Shown here piece after piece: positions 16,479-25,606 of a DNA stretch of 64,000 nt (position 1 is the stretch's first letter; each line of letters starts with the position of its first letter). The stretch comes from Acidobacteriaceae bacterium (lineage in GTDB: Bacteria > Acidobacteriota > Terriglobia > Terriglobales > Acidobacteriaceae): NCBI GenBank assembly GCA_003134815.1, contig PLCO01000013.1, positions 21,113-85,112 of the forward strand. Reading direction: 5' to 3'. Under the pieces are notes generated by a model that was not told the origin of the DNA, did not search any database, and was given only the letters and a program-made list of their open reading frames with translations. Both the position numbers and the translations under genes were made by a program.

Positions 16479-16588
16479 CAACCGGTCTCACAAATGGCCA
16501 TGCACTCCGCAGGGCAAGTGTGGGGCCCGACAACAAGGCGGGCGCCAGGGCGGTTGCCCATGTGAGCGTTTCGATTGTGAGACCGGTT
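16479..16588. promoter_or_regulatory. Pair of inverted 14-bp sites in the divergent intergenic region
   Basis: AACCGGTCTCACAA (16480-16493) recurs as its exact reverse complement TTGTGAGACCGGTT (16575-16588). The second copy ends about 20 bp before the ATG of the receiver-flavoprotein gene. The pair may be operator half-sites or a long-stem structure around the transcription start. The rest of the 490-bp gap (16120-16608) contains no gene that I can support. Confidence 0.45.
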
Positions 16589-16608
16589 TGAGGCACTACA
16601 CTTTCCCT

Positions 16609-18261
16609 ATGGCGAGGCCGATCCTCCTGGCGGTTGACGACGACGTGAGCGTGCTCGAGGCCGTGGTCCAGGACCTGCGCCGCCAATACGGCGCCACCTA
16701 TCGCATCATGCGGGCCGCCAGCGGCCCGGCCGCGCTCGACACCCTTGCCCAGCTCAAAACGCGCGACGAACCTGTCGCACTCCTCATCAGCGACCAGCGC
16801 ATGCCCGGGATGACCGGCGTCGAAATGCTCGAGCGCGCGCGCACCATCTATCCTGACGCGCGCCGCATCCTCCTCACCGCCTACGCTGATACTGAAGCCG
16901 CCATCCGCGCCATCAACACCGCGCGCATCCACTACTACCTCAACAAGCCCTGGGACCCGCCCGAGGAAAAGCTCTACCCTGTCGTCAACGACTTGCTCGA
17001 CGACTGGCAGGCTGGCTTCCTGCCGCCATTCGAGGGGCTCCGCGTCATCGGCCACCGCTGGTCGCTCAACGATCACCGCCTGCGCAACTTCCTCTCCCGC
17101 AATCACGTTCCCTATCGCTGGATCGACGTCTCAGCCGGCGATGAAGGGCTCACGCTCCTCAAGGACCGCGAGCTCGATCCCGAAAACCTTCCCGTCGTCC
17201 TCTTATCCGACGGCTCCGTCCTCGTCGATCCCGATTTGGAAATTCTCGCCGCCCGCGTCGGCCTCCGCGTTCAGGCCGCCCAGGACTTCTACGACATCGT
17301 CGTCGTCGGCGCAGGTCCCGCCGGTCTGGCCGCAGCTGTTTACGGCGCCAGTGAAGGCCTTCGCACTGTCGTCATCGAGCCTGAAGCGCCTGGCGGGCAG
17401 GCCGGCTCCAGCTCCCGCATCGAAAACTATCTCGGCTTTCCCTCCGGTGTCACTGGAGCGGACCTCGGTCGCCGCGCCTTCGCCCAGGCCGCGCGCTTCG
17501 GCGCGGAGTTTGTCACCCAGCGCGCCACCGGCATGCGCGTCGACGGCCAGTACCGCTTCCTCCAGCTCGCCGATGGGCGCGAAGTCTCCAGCCACTGCGT
17601 GCTTCTTGCCCCCGGCGTCCAGTACCGCAAACTCGATATTCCCGGCGCGGACCGCCTCACCGGCCGCGGCATTTACTACGGAGCCGCGCTCGTCGAAGCG
17701 CTTGCCTGCCAGGGCGAGGAGGTCTTTATGGTTGGCGGCGCGAACTCCGCCGGCCAGGCCGCCCTCCACTTCGCCAGATATGCCACCAAAGTAACCATGC
17801 TCGTCCGAGGCGAAGGCCTTTCCTCCACTATGTCGAAATACTTGATCGATGAGATCGCTCGCACATCCAATATTGTGGTGGATGCCAGCACTCAGGTCCT
17901 TGAAGCCATGGGCGACGAGCACCTCGCCGAGCTCCGGCTGCGTAACCCGTCAGGCGAAGTTCACGTGCCGGCCTCCATGCTGTTTATTTTTATCGGCGCT
18001 GCGCCCGTCACCGCGTGGCTGCCGCCGAACATTATGCGTGACGAGAAGGGATTTATCCTGGCAGGTCCCGATCTGCGCAAGGACGGTAAGCTGCCCGAGG
18101 TCTGGGCCGAAAAGCGCGATCCGTTCCTGCTCGAGACCAGCGTTCCCGGCGTGTTCGTCGCCGGCGATGTACGCGCCGGCTCGGTCAAGCGCGTTGCTTC
18201 CGCGGTGGGCGAGGGCTCCATCGCCGTACAGTTTATGCATCAGTATCTGGCAGGGTTCTAG
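16609..18261 (+). CDS. Response regulator fused to thioredoxin-reductase-like flavoprotein
   Basis: A 550-residue three-part protein. Residues 1-125 are a receiver domain with the acidic pair (VDDD), phosphoacceptor D62 (LLISDQRMPG) and conserved Lys (LNKPWD). Residues about 140-220 resemble a glutaredoxin-like fold without a CxxC. Residues about 225-550 are a FAD/NAD(P)H oxidoreductase of the thioredoxin-reductase class (IVVVGAGPAGLAAAVYGASEG; GGQAGSSSRIENYLGFPSG; MVGGANSAGQAALHFARYA; GVFVAGDVRAGSVKRVASAVGEGSIAV). The redox-active CxTC of true thioredoxin reductase is absent (GIYYGAALVEAL instead). The next gene is a histidine kinase with the usual H-box, its likely partner. The arrangement suggests sensing or relaying of redox or NAD(P)H state. 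Confidence 0.9.
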   Translation: MARPILLAVDDDVSVLEAVVQDLRRQYGATYRIMRAASGPAALDTLAQLKTRDEPVALLISDQRMPGMTGVEMLERARTIYPDARRILLTAYADTEAAIRAINTARIHYYLNKPWDPPEEKLYPVVNDLLDDWQAGFLPPFEGLRVIGHRWSLNDHRLRNFLSRNHVPYRWIDVSAGDEGLTLLKDRELDPENLPVVLLSDGSVLVDPDLEILAARVGLRVQAAQDFYDIVVVGAGPAGLAAAVYGASEGLRTVVIEPEAPGGQAGSSSRIENYLGFPSGVTGADLGRRAFAQAARFGAEFVTQRATGMRVDGQYRFLQLADGREVSSHCVLLAPGVQYRKLDIPGADRLTGRGIYYGAALVEALACQGEEVFMVGGANSAGQAALHFARYATKVTMLVRGEGLSSTMSKYLIDEIARTSNIVVDASTQVLEAMGDEHLAELRLRNPSGEVHVPASMLFIFIGAAPVTAWLPPNIMRDEKGFILAGPDLRKDGKLPEVWAEKRDPFLLETSVPGVFVAGDVRAGSVKRVASAVGEGSIAVQFMHQYLAGF

Positions 18262-18299
18262 CCCTCATGAGCGGATTCTGAATTCTTGGCACGAGCAAG

Positions 18300-19760
18300 A
18301 TGAGCGAGAACACACAACCGATCCACGCTGAACCGATCCAACTCAAGGATCTCGCCGAGGCCCTCCCGCACACGCGTATCTTCGCCTCCACCCCCTTCGA
18401 CGCCATTTCCGGCCCCGCTGGGACCAGCATCGACAAAGTCGACCGCGTCACTATCCCGGCCGGCACCGTCCTCGTCGAAGCTGGTCAGCCGTGGCTCTAC
18501 TACTGGCTTGTGCTCCAGGGCGAAATGCGTGCCGACCGCCCCGAATCCGATGGCGCCATGACCATGGTCGGCGTCGCGCATGCAGGCGAAGCTTTCGGCG
18601 AAGTCCCTCTGCTCACAGGAAATCCTTTCTCTACTTTCCGCATCACAGCCCTCCAGGATTCAGTCCTCGTTCGCTTCTCCGAGCAGGATTTCTGGTCGCT
18701 TCTCGCCTGCTGCCCTGACGTTCGCAAAAACGTTCTCGCTGACAGCGCACTCCGCCTTCAGGCCTACCAGGTTGAGGCTCTGCATCGCGAGAAGCTCGTC
18801 TCCCTCGGCACTCTCGCCGCCGGCCTCATGCACGAGCTGCACAACCCCGGCTCGGCCGCCAAGCGCGCCGCTTCGCAGCTTCGCGAGAATCTGCTCCGCC
18901 TCCAGGAGCTCAGCTTGCGCTCCGCCGGCAAGGCCAAAACCCCGGCCCAGCTCCAGTGCATGAAAGATCTGCTCGAGCACGCCGTCGCCAGTTGCAATCA
19001 GCCTGCCATGAGCAGCATCGAGCAGGCTGACGCTGAAGAGGCCATGAGCCAGTGGCTCGCCGGCGCCGGCGTCGAAAATGCCTTCACCATCGGCCCTGTC
19101 CTCGTCTCCATGGGCATCGACCACGAAGAAATCGCCTGCGCCCAGGATCACTTCGATCCCGCTTCGTTTTCTGATGCACTCAACTGGTTCGGCGCGCTCG
19201 TTTCCAGCGTCTCGCTCGTCTGCGCCATTGAAGAAAGCATCTCGCGTATCACCGAGCTGGTTACGGCAGTCAAGAAATTTGCCTATGACGAGCGCACCCC
19301 CGATAAAGAGCTCGACGTTCACGACAGCCTTCAGAGCACGCTCACCATCCTCGGCCACAAGCTCCGCCTCAAGCAGATTCAGGTTGAAAAGCGCTTCGCC
19401 GCCTCGCCCTCCACCATCCGCACTCGCGGCGCCGCCCTCAGCCAGGTCTGGACCAACCTCATCGACAACGCCGTCGATGCTTGTCCGCAGGGCGGGAAGC
19501 TCGAAATCTCCACCTGGTCCGAGCCCGATTGGCTCGTCGTCTCGATCGGAGATAACGGCTCCGGCATTCCTGCCGACGTCCTTCCCCGCATCTTCGAGCC
19601 GTTCTTCACTACCAAACCGCAGGGCTCCGGCACCGGCCTCGGCCTCGAGATCGTTCACCGTATCGTCACGCAAAAATTCGCCGGAAAGCTCGATGTCGAG
19701 TCCCAGCCCGGCGACACTCGCTTCATCGTCCGCCTGCCAGTAAACACTCCCCCCGCCTGA
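18300..19760 (+). CDS. Sensor histidine kinase with N-terminal cyclic-nucleotide-binding-like domain
   Basis: A 486-residue soluble kinase. Residues about 20-145 form a cNMP-binding-type beta-roll ([18 protein letters not shown] ... [17 protein letters not shown]). The dimerisation segment has H178 in GLMHELHNP, and the ATPase domain has N-box ([10 protein letters not shown]), G1 (DNGSGIP), F-box (EPFFTTK) and G2 ([10 protein letters not shown]). No membrane helix is visible, so it acts in the cytoplasm. It follows the receiver-flavoprotein gene by 38 bp and is probably its cognate kinase. About 115 residues between H178 and the ATPase domain are longer than usual and contain a four-helix-like acidic insert. 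Confidence 0.9.
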   Translation: MSENTQPIHAEPIQLKDLAEALPHTRIFASTPFDAISGPAGTSIDKVDRVTIPAGTVLVEAGQPWLYYWLVLQGEMRADRPESDGAMTMVGVAHAGEAFGEVPLLTGNPFSTFRITALQDSVLVRFSEQDFWSLLACCPDVRKNVLADSALRLQAYQVEALHREKLVSLGTLAAGLMHELHNPGSAAKRAASQLRENLLRLQELSLRSAGKAKTPAQLQCMKDLLEHAVASCNQPAMSSIEQADAEEAMSQWLAGAGVENAFTIGPVLVSMGIDHEEIACAQDHFDPASFSDALNWFGALVSSVSLVCAIEESISRITELVTAVKKFAYDERTPDKELDVHDSLQSTLTILGHKLRLKQIQVEKRFAASPSTIRTRGAALSQVWTNLIDNAVDACPQGGKLEISTWSEPDWLVVSIGDNGSGIPADVLPRIFEPFFTTKPQGSGTGLGLEIVHRIVTQKFAGKLDVESQPGDTRFIVRLPVNTPPA

Positions 19761-19924
19761 TTTCGGCCCCGGTTGCCCACGGTTGTATGAGTTCCGGTTT
19801 GCCAGTTTCGGTAGGCCCGCATTTTGCAGCGAATGCTGTCGCATGCTATTGCGCCCGCGCAGCCAGTCTGCAACCGGAATCTGGAGAACCTGGCGGAAGT
19901 GCGTATGCATCCTCAGCGGGCGCG

Positions 19925-20287
19925 TTACTCGTAGGCCTGCCCATGGGCCCAATCCCCAATGATCGGGAGCTTGACCCGCTTGCCATTCAACGCGCCGATC
20001 ACACACCACAGCCACAGGAGGAAAGCAGCCAGCGCGGCCGCACATATTAGACCCATCGCGACACGTGGCCCAAGAAACGCGGCAAATGGCAGGGCGACGG
20101 TCAGGGTGTATCCGAAGAAGATCACAAAGACATTGAATACCAGCGACTGCCAGGCGTGGAATCGCACATAGGGCCGCTTGTTGTAGCGCCTGATGGCCAG
20201 AAAGAAGATCGCCAGGACGGGAGTAAAGTAGGCGATCGCGCCAATCGCATTGTCAGAGAGTCCGGCTTTTTTCGGGGGACTGGACAT
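19925..20287 (-). CDS. Small DUF4870-like membrane protein
   Basis: A 120-residue protein with three hydrophobic segments. The pattern (IAYFTPVLAIFFL; YVRFHAWQSLVFNV; ending LPIIGDWA) is that of DUF4870/Tic20-like small membrane proteins. A strong GGGAGG ribosome-binding site lies just before the ATG at 20287. Function unknown. It is convergent with the histidine kinase gene. Confidence 0.8.
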   Translation of the reverse strand: MSSPPKKAGLSDNAIGAIAYFTPVLAIFFLAIRRYNKRPYVRFHAWQSLVFNVFVIFFGYTLTVALPFAAFLGPRVAMGLICAAALAAFLLWLWCVIGALNGKRVKLPIIGDWAHGQAYE

Positions 20288-20506
20288 GATCCCTCCCTTT
20301 GGGGGTGTAGAAAGGGCGCTATGTTTGAACTTGTACTAGTGGGCCCGATTCTTTGCATTCCGTCCGTCCCAACAAACGACTAAGGCGGAACGAACCTTCT
20401 GGGGATCATCTACAGACTAATCGAACGAAGAGGCTCGGGTCCTTAACTAACAGAGATGCACGGGTACTTCCGGAACCAGCCCTGGTGGCAGGAAGCTCGT
20501 CATTCC

Positions 20507-20521
20507 AGTGGTAGGACCACT
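20507..20521. promoter_or_regulatory. Candidate GntR operator, polygalacturonase gene
   Basis: AGTGGTAGGACCACT: 7-bp arms around a central base with one mismatch. It ends 57 bp before the GTG start of the GH28 gene. It is a weaker relative of the GGTCAGACC palindromes elsewhere in the pectin island (different centre). Confidence 0.55.
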
Positions 20522-20578
20522 CGACCCCTCATAGCGTATGATGAGCCTCGCAAGAAACTCACAACGCGAGGCATCTCC

Positions 20579-21874
20579 GTGATTGAACAGAAAAACTCCC
20601 TCACCCACCGATACTTCAATTCGATTCTCACCCTGGCCTTCATCGCCGCTTCCGCCACCACCCTCCACGCGGCCAGCACCTGCAATCCGCGCGACCTCGG
20701 CGCAAAGGGCGATGGAACCACCAAGGATACTGCGGCGATTCAAAAGGCAATTGACGCCTGCGCGACCAAAGGCGGAGGCATCGTCCGCCTCACGGCGGGC
20801 ACGTATCTCAGCGCTCCCATCGTCCTCAAGAGCAACATCACCCTCCAGCTCGATAAGGGAGCCACGCTCCTCGGCTCGCCCGATCACGCCGACTATCCCG
20901 AGATCACCGAATTCCGCCTTCCCGGTGTCCAGTCCCTGGTGAGCGCGACGAACGCTGAGAACGTGTCCATTACTGGCGACGGCACAATCGATGGCAACGG
21001 CGAAAGCTGGTGGCAAATCGCGCGCACTGTTCACAACGCTGGCGTCATGGGCAATCCGCACCCGCGTCCGCGCCTCGTTGTCTTCGACCACTGCAGGCAC
21101 GTCCGCGTCGAGGGAGTCACCATCCAGAATTCGCCCATGTGGCAGCTCGTGCCTTACTATTCCGACGACGTCGTCATTCACAACATCCGCGTTCTGGCGC
21201 CGCAACACGCGCCGAACACTGACGCCGTCGATCCCTTCTCTTCATCGAATGTCCACATTGACCATCTCTACGCCGACACCGGCGACGACGATATCGCAAT
21301 CAAGTCCGGCGCAATCGACTCGCCCGGCGGCGACGATCCCAGCCGCAACATCGTCATCTCCGATTGCACCTTCCTCCATGGCCACGGCCTTTCCATTGGC
21401 AGCGAGCTCGCCGGCGGCGCCAGCAACATCCTCGCCGAGCGCATCCACTTCGATGGCACCGACAACGGCATTCGCGTCAAAGCCAATCGCGATCGCGGCA
21501 ATGACGTTTCGAACCTCGTCTTCCGCGATATCGATATGAAGAATGTCAAAAACCCAATCGTGGTCAGCGAATACTATCCCCGCATCTTGCCATCCGCAAG
21601 CGCCGTGGATCCCGCGCCCGTCACGCGCCTCACGCCTCACTTCCACGACATCGTCTTTCAGAACGTCACCGCCACCGGCGCCGCAATGGCCGGAGCAATC
21701 GTCGGCCTGCCTGAAGCGCCGGTCACCGACATTGTTCTTCAAAACGTCAATCTCAGCGGCGATAAGGGATTGTCGATCGGTTATGCAACCGTCACCGGCC
21801 AGAACGTGAGAGTCGTGGCCGCGCAAGGCGACGCGATCATCAAAATGCCGGGTGCCAACGTCACGCTAAAATAA
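20579..21874 (+). CDS. GH28 polygalacturonase (pectinase), secreted
   Basis: A 431-residue parallel beta-helix glycosidase that hydrolyses polygalacturonate. The GH28 catalytic set is visible: NTDAVDP, GDDDIAIKSG (the Asp pair), GHGLSIGSE (His) and RVKANRDRG. A signal peptide (about 30 residues, ending near TTLHA-AS) exports it. The GTG at 20579 is preferred because it places the signal peptide at the N-terminus and has GAGG 7 bp upstream; extending to an ATG at 20456 would read through the operator. A palindrome of the island-wide type lies upstream, so it is probably co-regulated with the receptors and the uronate operon. Confidence 0.9.
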   Translation: MIEQKNSLTHRYFNSILTLAFIAASATTLHAASTCNPRDLGAKGDGTTKDTAAIQKAIDACATKGGGIVRLTAGTYLSAPIVLKSNITLQLDKGATLLGSPDHADYPEITEFRLPGVQSLVSATNAENVSITGDGTIDGNGESWWQIARTVHNAGVMGNPHPRPRLVVFDHCRHVRVEGVTIQNSPMWQLVPYYSDDVVIHNIRVLAPQHAPNTDAVDPFSSSNVHIDHLYADTGDDDIAIKSGAIDSPGGDDPSRNIVISDCTFLHGHGLSIGSELAGGASNILAERIHFDGTDNGIRVKANRDRGNDVSNLVFRDIDMKNVKNPIVVSEYYPRILPSASAVDPAPVTRLTPHFHDIVFQNVTATGAAMAGAIVGLPEAPVTDIVLQNVNLSGDKGLSIGYATVTGQNVRVVAAQGDAIIKMPGANVTLK

Positions 21875-21884
21875 TTTTCAAAAA

Positions 21885-21915
21885 GCCGGGCCAGGCCCTT
21901 TTTCTTTGGCCCGGC
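21885..21915 (+). terminator. Hairpin after the polygalacturonase gene
   Basis: Nine-bp stem GCCGGGCCA/TGGCCCGGC (21885-21893 with 21907-21915) preceded by a run of A, with T-rich sequence in the loop. It lies 11 bp after the stop codon and may terminate transcription from either side. The A tract upstream suits the minus strand as well. Confidence 0.55.
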
Positions 21916-22023
21916 CGTCTTGTTCCGACCCTGATCTTTCGTCGGTAAACGGCCTGACCGGGCCCGCCTTACGCTGCCTGCGGACGCTTATCCACCGGCA
22001 GGCCGCCTTCCGCGGCTCCGAAG

Positions 22024-22365
22024 TTACAGCAACTTCACCGAGGAGACATCGATCGTATCGCCTTCCACCTTACCGGTCACGTTCACGCGCATATGATCTT
22101 TTTTGCTTGAGGCTTTAAGCTCCGATTCGATCTTCTCGTTCCCTTTGGCATCGAATTTCAGAAACTTCTGGTCGCTTGTCACAATGCCGAAGCCGCTATC
22201 TGCGCATTTCAGTGCGCAATCGCGCGTATGCGAGTCTGGATCTGCTGCCACTTTCTTCGAGCAGCTCACATCCACCACCGGCACATTGTTGTAGGTTGCG
22301 GCAAGTGCGAACGCGGGCGTCACAAGCAGCCCCGCCAGCACAATCAGGAAAGTCAATCTCTTCAT
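22024..22365 (-). CDS. Small secreted protein of unknown function
   Basis: A 113-residue protein with a clear signal peptide (MKRLTFLIVLAGLLVTPAFALA). The mature part has three Cys (VDVSCSKK; RDCALKCADSGFG) and a beta-rich segment (FLKFDAKG ... DHMRVNVTGKVEGDTIDVSSVKLL), as in small periplasmic OB-like or heavy-metal-type domains. I do not recognise a named family. The start is supported by GGAGGA upstream. It is divergent from the sigma factor gene. Confidence 0.75.
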   Translation of the reverse strand: MKRLTFLIVLAGLLVTPAFALAATYNNVPVVDVSCSKKVAADPDSHTRDCALKCADSGFGIVTSDQKFLKFDAKGNEKIESELKASSKKDHMRVNVTGKVEGDTIDVSSVKLL

Positions 22366-22634
22366 CGTATTCCTCCGGTTGAGTTTCGTTTGAATTCTCT
22401 ACCACGCCCCGGCAGCTTCAGTTTTGCCGAATTCCAGGCCTGCCTTACCCGTTGCCATCTACACACCCACTACACAAAGGAGCAGCGAGCCGGCATTCGG
22501 TTACAAACGTCGCCGAATATTCCTTAGTAGCTCACCCGCTCCGCCCGAATCCCCTGGAATCCCGTTGCCTGGTTCGCGATGTAACCATTTCGGTCGAGCC
22601 GACTCTATATAGCTGGAGTCTTGATAGTAGAGCC

Positions 22635-23330
22635 ATGCAGACCATCGACACTTTGAATGCGGCCGTTTCTGAGCGCTGGTCCGACCTGGAAGTTGTCGAG
22701 CGCGTGCGTGCCGGAGACACAGGCCTGTACGAAATCATCATACGCCGCTACAACCAGCGGCTTTATCGCATCGCGCGCGCCATACTGCGCGACGATGACG
22801 AAGCAGAAGACGTGATGCAGGCCGCCTATGTGCGGGCCTTTCAGCACCTTCACCAGTTTGCCGGCGACGCGCCCTTCTCTGCCTGGCTCACGCGCATCGC
22901 CGTCAATGAGGCGCTGCAGCGCCTCCGCCTGCGTAAGCGCAGCCGGCAACTGGACGACTTCGAGCAGAATGAGGAAGGTCTTATGAGCGCCGTCGACACA
23001 TCTCCCGATCCAGAGCACAGTGCATCCATCGCGGAACTCGGTCAACTCCTGGAAGAGGCCGTTCTTGGTCTGCCGGACCATTACCGCTCCGTAGTCATGA
23101 TGCGCGACATTGAGCAATTGTCCACTGCGGAGACTGCGGCAGTGCTCGACCTCAGCGAACAGAATGTCAAGGTTCGCCTGCACCGCGGGCATTCGCTGAT
23201 GCGCGGTTGGCTTTTCGCGCGCGTCGGCGAAACGGGCTGCAACGCATTCCCATTTCTTGCTTTTCGCTGCGATCGCGTCGTCTCAAGTGTCTTCGCGCGG
23301 CTTGGCGAAATGGGCCTGAGCGTTCAATAA
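22635..23330 (+). CDS. ECF-type RNA polymerase sigma factor
   Basis: A 231-residue sigma-70-family factor of the extracytoplasmic-function type. Region 2 (EIIIRRYNQRLYRIARAILRD-DDEAEDVMQAAYVRAF) and region 4 (LPDHYRSVVMMRDIEQLSTAETAAVLDLSEQNVKVRLHRG, in parts) are complete. About 40 residues after region 4 form an extra C-terminal tail containing one Cys in each of two positions, not usual for minimal ECF factors. The ATG at 22635 gives the family-length N-terminus. No anti-sigma gene is adjacent. Its regulon cannot be told from the window. Confidence 0.88.
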   Translation: MQTIDTLNAAVSERWSDLEVVERVRAGDTGLYEIIIRRYNQRLYRIARAILRDDDEAEDVMQAAYVRAFQHLHQFAGDAPFSAWLTRIAVNEALQRLRLRKRSRQLDDFEQNEEGLMSAVDTSPDPEHSASIAELGQLLEEAVLGLPDHYRSVVMMRDIEQLSTAETAAVLDLSEQNVKVRLHRGHSLMRGWLFARVGETGCNAFPFLAFRCDRVVSSVFARLGEMGLSVQ

Positions 23331-23437
23331 ATTCCGCGATGTACCCTTGGCCCCTTCCGGGCCCGCGGCGAGCGATCATTACTCGTTGGGGTGGTTTGGT
23401 CCCTGGCTCTCTTGGCCCCTAAACCTCGGTCCCTGCC

Positions 23438-24214
23438 TTACTGATTCACCCCGCTCGCCAGAAATCCCCCGTCCACCACGAGATTCTGTCCCGTGACGAA
23501 TGAAGCGGCGTCGGATGCCAGATAGACCGTCGCCCCAATCAGCTCTTCCGTCTTGCCGAACCGCCCCATCGGCGTCCGCATCAGCAGTTCCTGCCCGCGC
23601 GGCGTCGAGTCCAGCAGTTGCGCATTCAAGTCTGTCCGAAACACTCCCGGCGCAACCGCATTCACCGTCACGCCCTTCTTTGACCACTCCACCGCAAGCG
23701 ATCGCGTCAGCGACGCCACGCCCGCCTTACTCGCCGCGTATGCCGCTACTTCGCTCAGCGCCACAAAACTGTTCAGCGATGAAATATTCACGATGCGCCC
23801 GTACCCCCGCTCCAGCATGTGCCTTCCAAATACCTGGCAGGCCCGCAGCGTTCCCGTCAAATTCGTATTCAGAATGTTGGTCCACTCGGCCTCGGGAAAG
23901 TCGAGGGTTGGCGCTCGCTTGATGATGCCCGCGCAATTCACCAAAATATCTACTTTGCCGAATCGCTCCAGCGCCGCCGCCAGCAGCGCCTCCAGCGTGC
24001 TGCGATCGCTCACATCCGAGGACATGCGCAGCGTCTTCCGCCCTCGCGCCTCAATTTCACCGGCCGTCTTGTCCACTTGCTCTTTGCGGCGTGCCGTGGC
24101 AATCACGTCAGCGCCCGCGTCAGCTAAACCAAGACTCAGAGCCCGGCCAATCCCGGAGGTACCTCCGGTCACAACTGCAACCTTGCCTTCAAGGCTGAAA
24201 AGAGAATCTGTCAT
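23438..24214 (-). CDS. kduD: SDR-family oxidoreductase, KduD-like
   Basis: A 258-residue short-chain dehydrogenase: cofactor motif TGGTSGIG near the N-terminus, NCAG, catalytic Ser (NISSLNS), YxxxK (YAASK) and a C-terminal QNLVVDGGFLASG. The first line (LFSLEGKVAVVTGG) and overall pattern match 2-deoxy-D-gluconate 3-dehydrogenase / 2-dehydro-3-deoxy-D-gluconate 5-dehydrogenase (KduD). It would reduce 2,5-diketo-3-deoxygluconate from pectin fragments to KDG, after KduI. It is the last gene of the uxaC operon. Start chosen at 24214 (GGAG upstream). A fructuronate reductase activity, otherwise missing from the cluster, is a possible alternative. Confidence 0.82.
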   Translation of the reverse strand: MTDSLFSLEGKVAVVTGGTSGIGRALSLGLADAGADVIATARRKEQVDKTAGEIEARGRKTLRMSSDVSDRSTLEALLAAALERFGKVDILVNCAGIIKRAPTLDFPEAEWTNILNTNLTGTLRACQVFGRHMLERGYGRIVNISSLNSFVALSEVAAYAASKAGVASLTRSLAVEWSKKGVTVNAVAPGVFRTDLNAQLLDSTPRGQELLMRTPMGRFGKTEELIGATVYLASDAASFVTGQNLVVDGGFLASGVNQ

Positions 24215-24231
24215 TCCATCTCCGTTGGAAA

Positions 24232-24282
24232 ATGTAGTGCCGGTCTCCAAACCGGCTGTCACGCGGGCGTCCACGCCCGCAT
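24232..24282 (+). repeat. Double-hairpin repeat (family 2), copy A
   Basis: A 51-bp element with two adjacent stem-loops: GCCGGTCTCC-AAACCGGC and GCGGGCGTCC-ACGCCCGC, joined by TGTCAC. A second copy of the same length lies at 51608-51658. It sits between the uxaE-like and kduD-like genes in the operon. Confidence 0.8.
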
Positions 24283-25553
24283 CAGGACGCCGACCCTAAG
24301 AATACCGGCGCAATGTGCCGCGCGTAGAGATTTTCAGTTACATTTTTGGCGATCACCGGCTCGTTCGCTTCCAGCAAATCAAGATAGCGCTGCCCCATCT
24401 TCGCGGCCACCTTGAATCCCACGTGCAGCAACTGGCGCACGCTGCTGTTATAAGCCGGCGAGCCTTCCACATGCCGCAACGCCGATGTGTACTGCTCCGA
24501 AGTCCATCCCCGCACCTCATCGGCCGTCGGCAGCTTCTTCACGTCGATGTCGATCACCGTCGCATACGGCGCGCACAACTCCTCACGATGCGCCAATGCT
24601 TCGGCATAAACTTCCTTGGCCAGCGCCAATCCTTCGCCGCCCGCCTCGGCCAGCCCGATCAGCTCCTCCAGCCACGTCGTTCCCGCCGTCTTCAGGTGCA
24701 CGCCCACGTCGAGTCGTTTTATCGTCGCGTGAATCGCCGGATAAATCGAAAACTTGTCGCTGCCCGAATGCACGCTCAGCTTCAGATTGTCGGGCAGACC
24801 GTACTGCTTCACGGCATAGGCAATCGCCGCCACGTCCAGCGCCATCTCGCGCTCGAATTGCTTCACGTCGCCCGCATAATCCACGCCCTTGTTGAACCGC
24901 CCGCTGAACTTTGGCGCGATCGTCTGCACAGGAATTCCCTCATCGGCAATTGCCGCCAGAATAATCAGCAGCTCCACCGGGCTCTGCGCGCGATCGGTCT
25001 CATCCATCGAAACCTCGGGAACAAAATTCCCCGCGCCCCGCGCACTCAGCACATGCCGGTACACATCGCCCGCCTTTTTCACGGCCGCCAGAAATTTCTC
25101 CGCAGTTTGCCGCAAAATTCCAGGCGTAATTTCGAATGCCTGGTCGGCTCCGGCCAGTTCAATGCTTCCCTGCAACTCCGGATGCCGCTTCACAAAGCTC
25201 TCGATGTCCTCCGCCTGCGCCGGCTGCCCAATAAAATCGGCCACGTCGAACGTGAAAAAATCGCACGGCGCAAGAAAGCGGTCCACGGTCGCGGCCGTAA
25301 TGTGGTCCGCATCGCAGTAATAGGGCAGCTTCCAACCCAGCGCCTTCACCGCCGCATCGGCCGCCTGGCGCACGCTCGTCGGCTCCGAACCGATAATCAT
25401 GTGCTCGCGGTTCGACTTGTTCCACACCGGAACCACTTCAACCCCGTGGTTCAACGCATTTACGCAAGCCTGCAACTGCGCCTTTGCCTGATGCGCAAAA
25501 CGGTCCCCTGTTCCTACCGAATATTTATTGAGTTTCAATCCTTCGATCCCCAT
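24282..25553 (-). CDS. uxaE: UxaE-like tagaturonate epimerase
   Basis: A 423-residue protein resembling the tagaturonate 3-epimerase (UxaE) family known from Thermotoga and other bacteria that lack UxaB. It contains candidate metal-site and fold motifs such as YCDADHIT, SVHSGSDKFSIYP and HVGFKVAAKMG. UxaE converts D-tagaturonate, the UxaC product from galacturonate, into D-fructuronate, merging galacturonate and glucuronate routes. The operon position between a uxaC gene and kduD supports this. Recognition is from motifs and context, not alignment. Confidence 0.72.
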   Translation of the reverse strand: MGIEGLKLNKYSVGTGDRFAHQAKAQLQACVNALNHGVEVVPVWNKSNREHMIIGSEPTSVRQAADAAVKALGWKLPYYCDADHITAATVDRFLAPCDFFTFDVADFIGQPAQAEDIESFVKRHPELQGSIELAGADQAFEITPGILRQTAEKFLAAVKKAGDVYRHVLSARGAGNFVPEVSMDETDRAQSPVELLIILAAIADEGIPVQTIAPKFSGRFNKGVDYAGDVKQFEREMALDVAAIAYAVKQYGLPDNLKLSVHSGSDKFSIYPAIHATIKRLDVGVHLKTAGTTWLEELIGLAEAGGEGLALAKEVYAEALAHREELCAPYATVIDIDVKKLPTADEVRGWTSEQYTSALRHVEGSPAYNSSVRQLLHVGFKVAAKMGQRYLDLLEANEPVIAKNVTENLYARHIAPVFLGSAS

Positions 25554-25606
25554 ACTCTTCCCGTCATGTGATTTTATGTTGCTGGGTCTCGCTGCTTATC
25601 CGCGCC

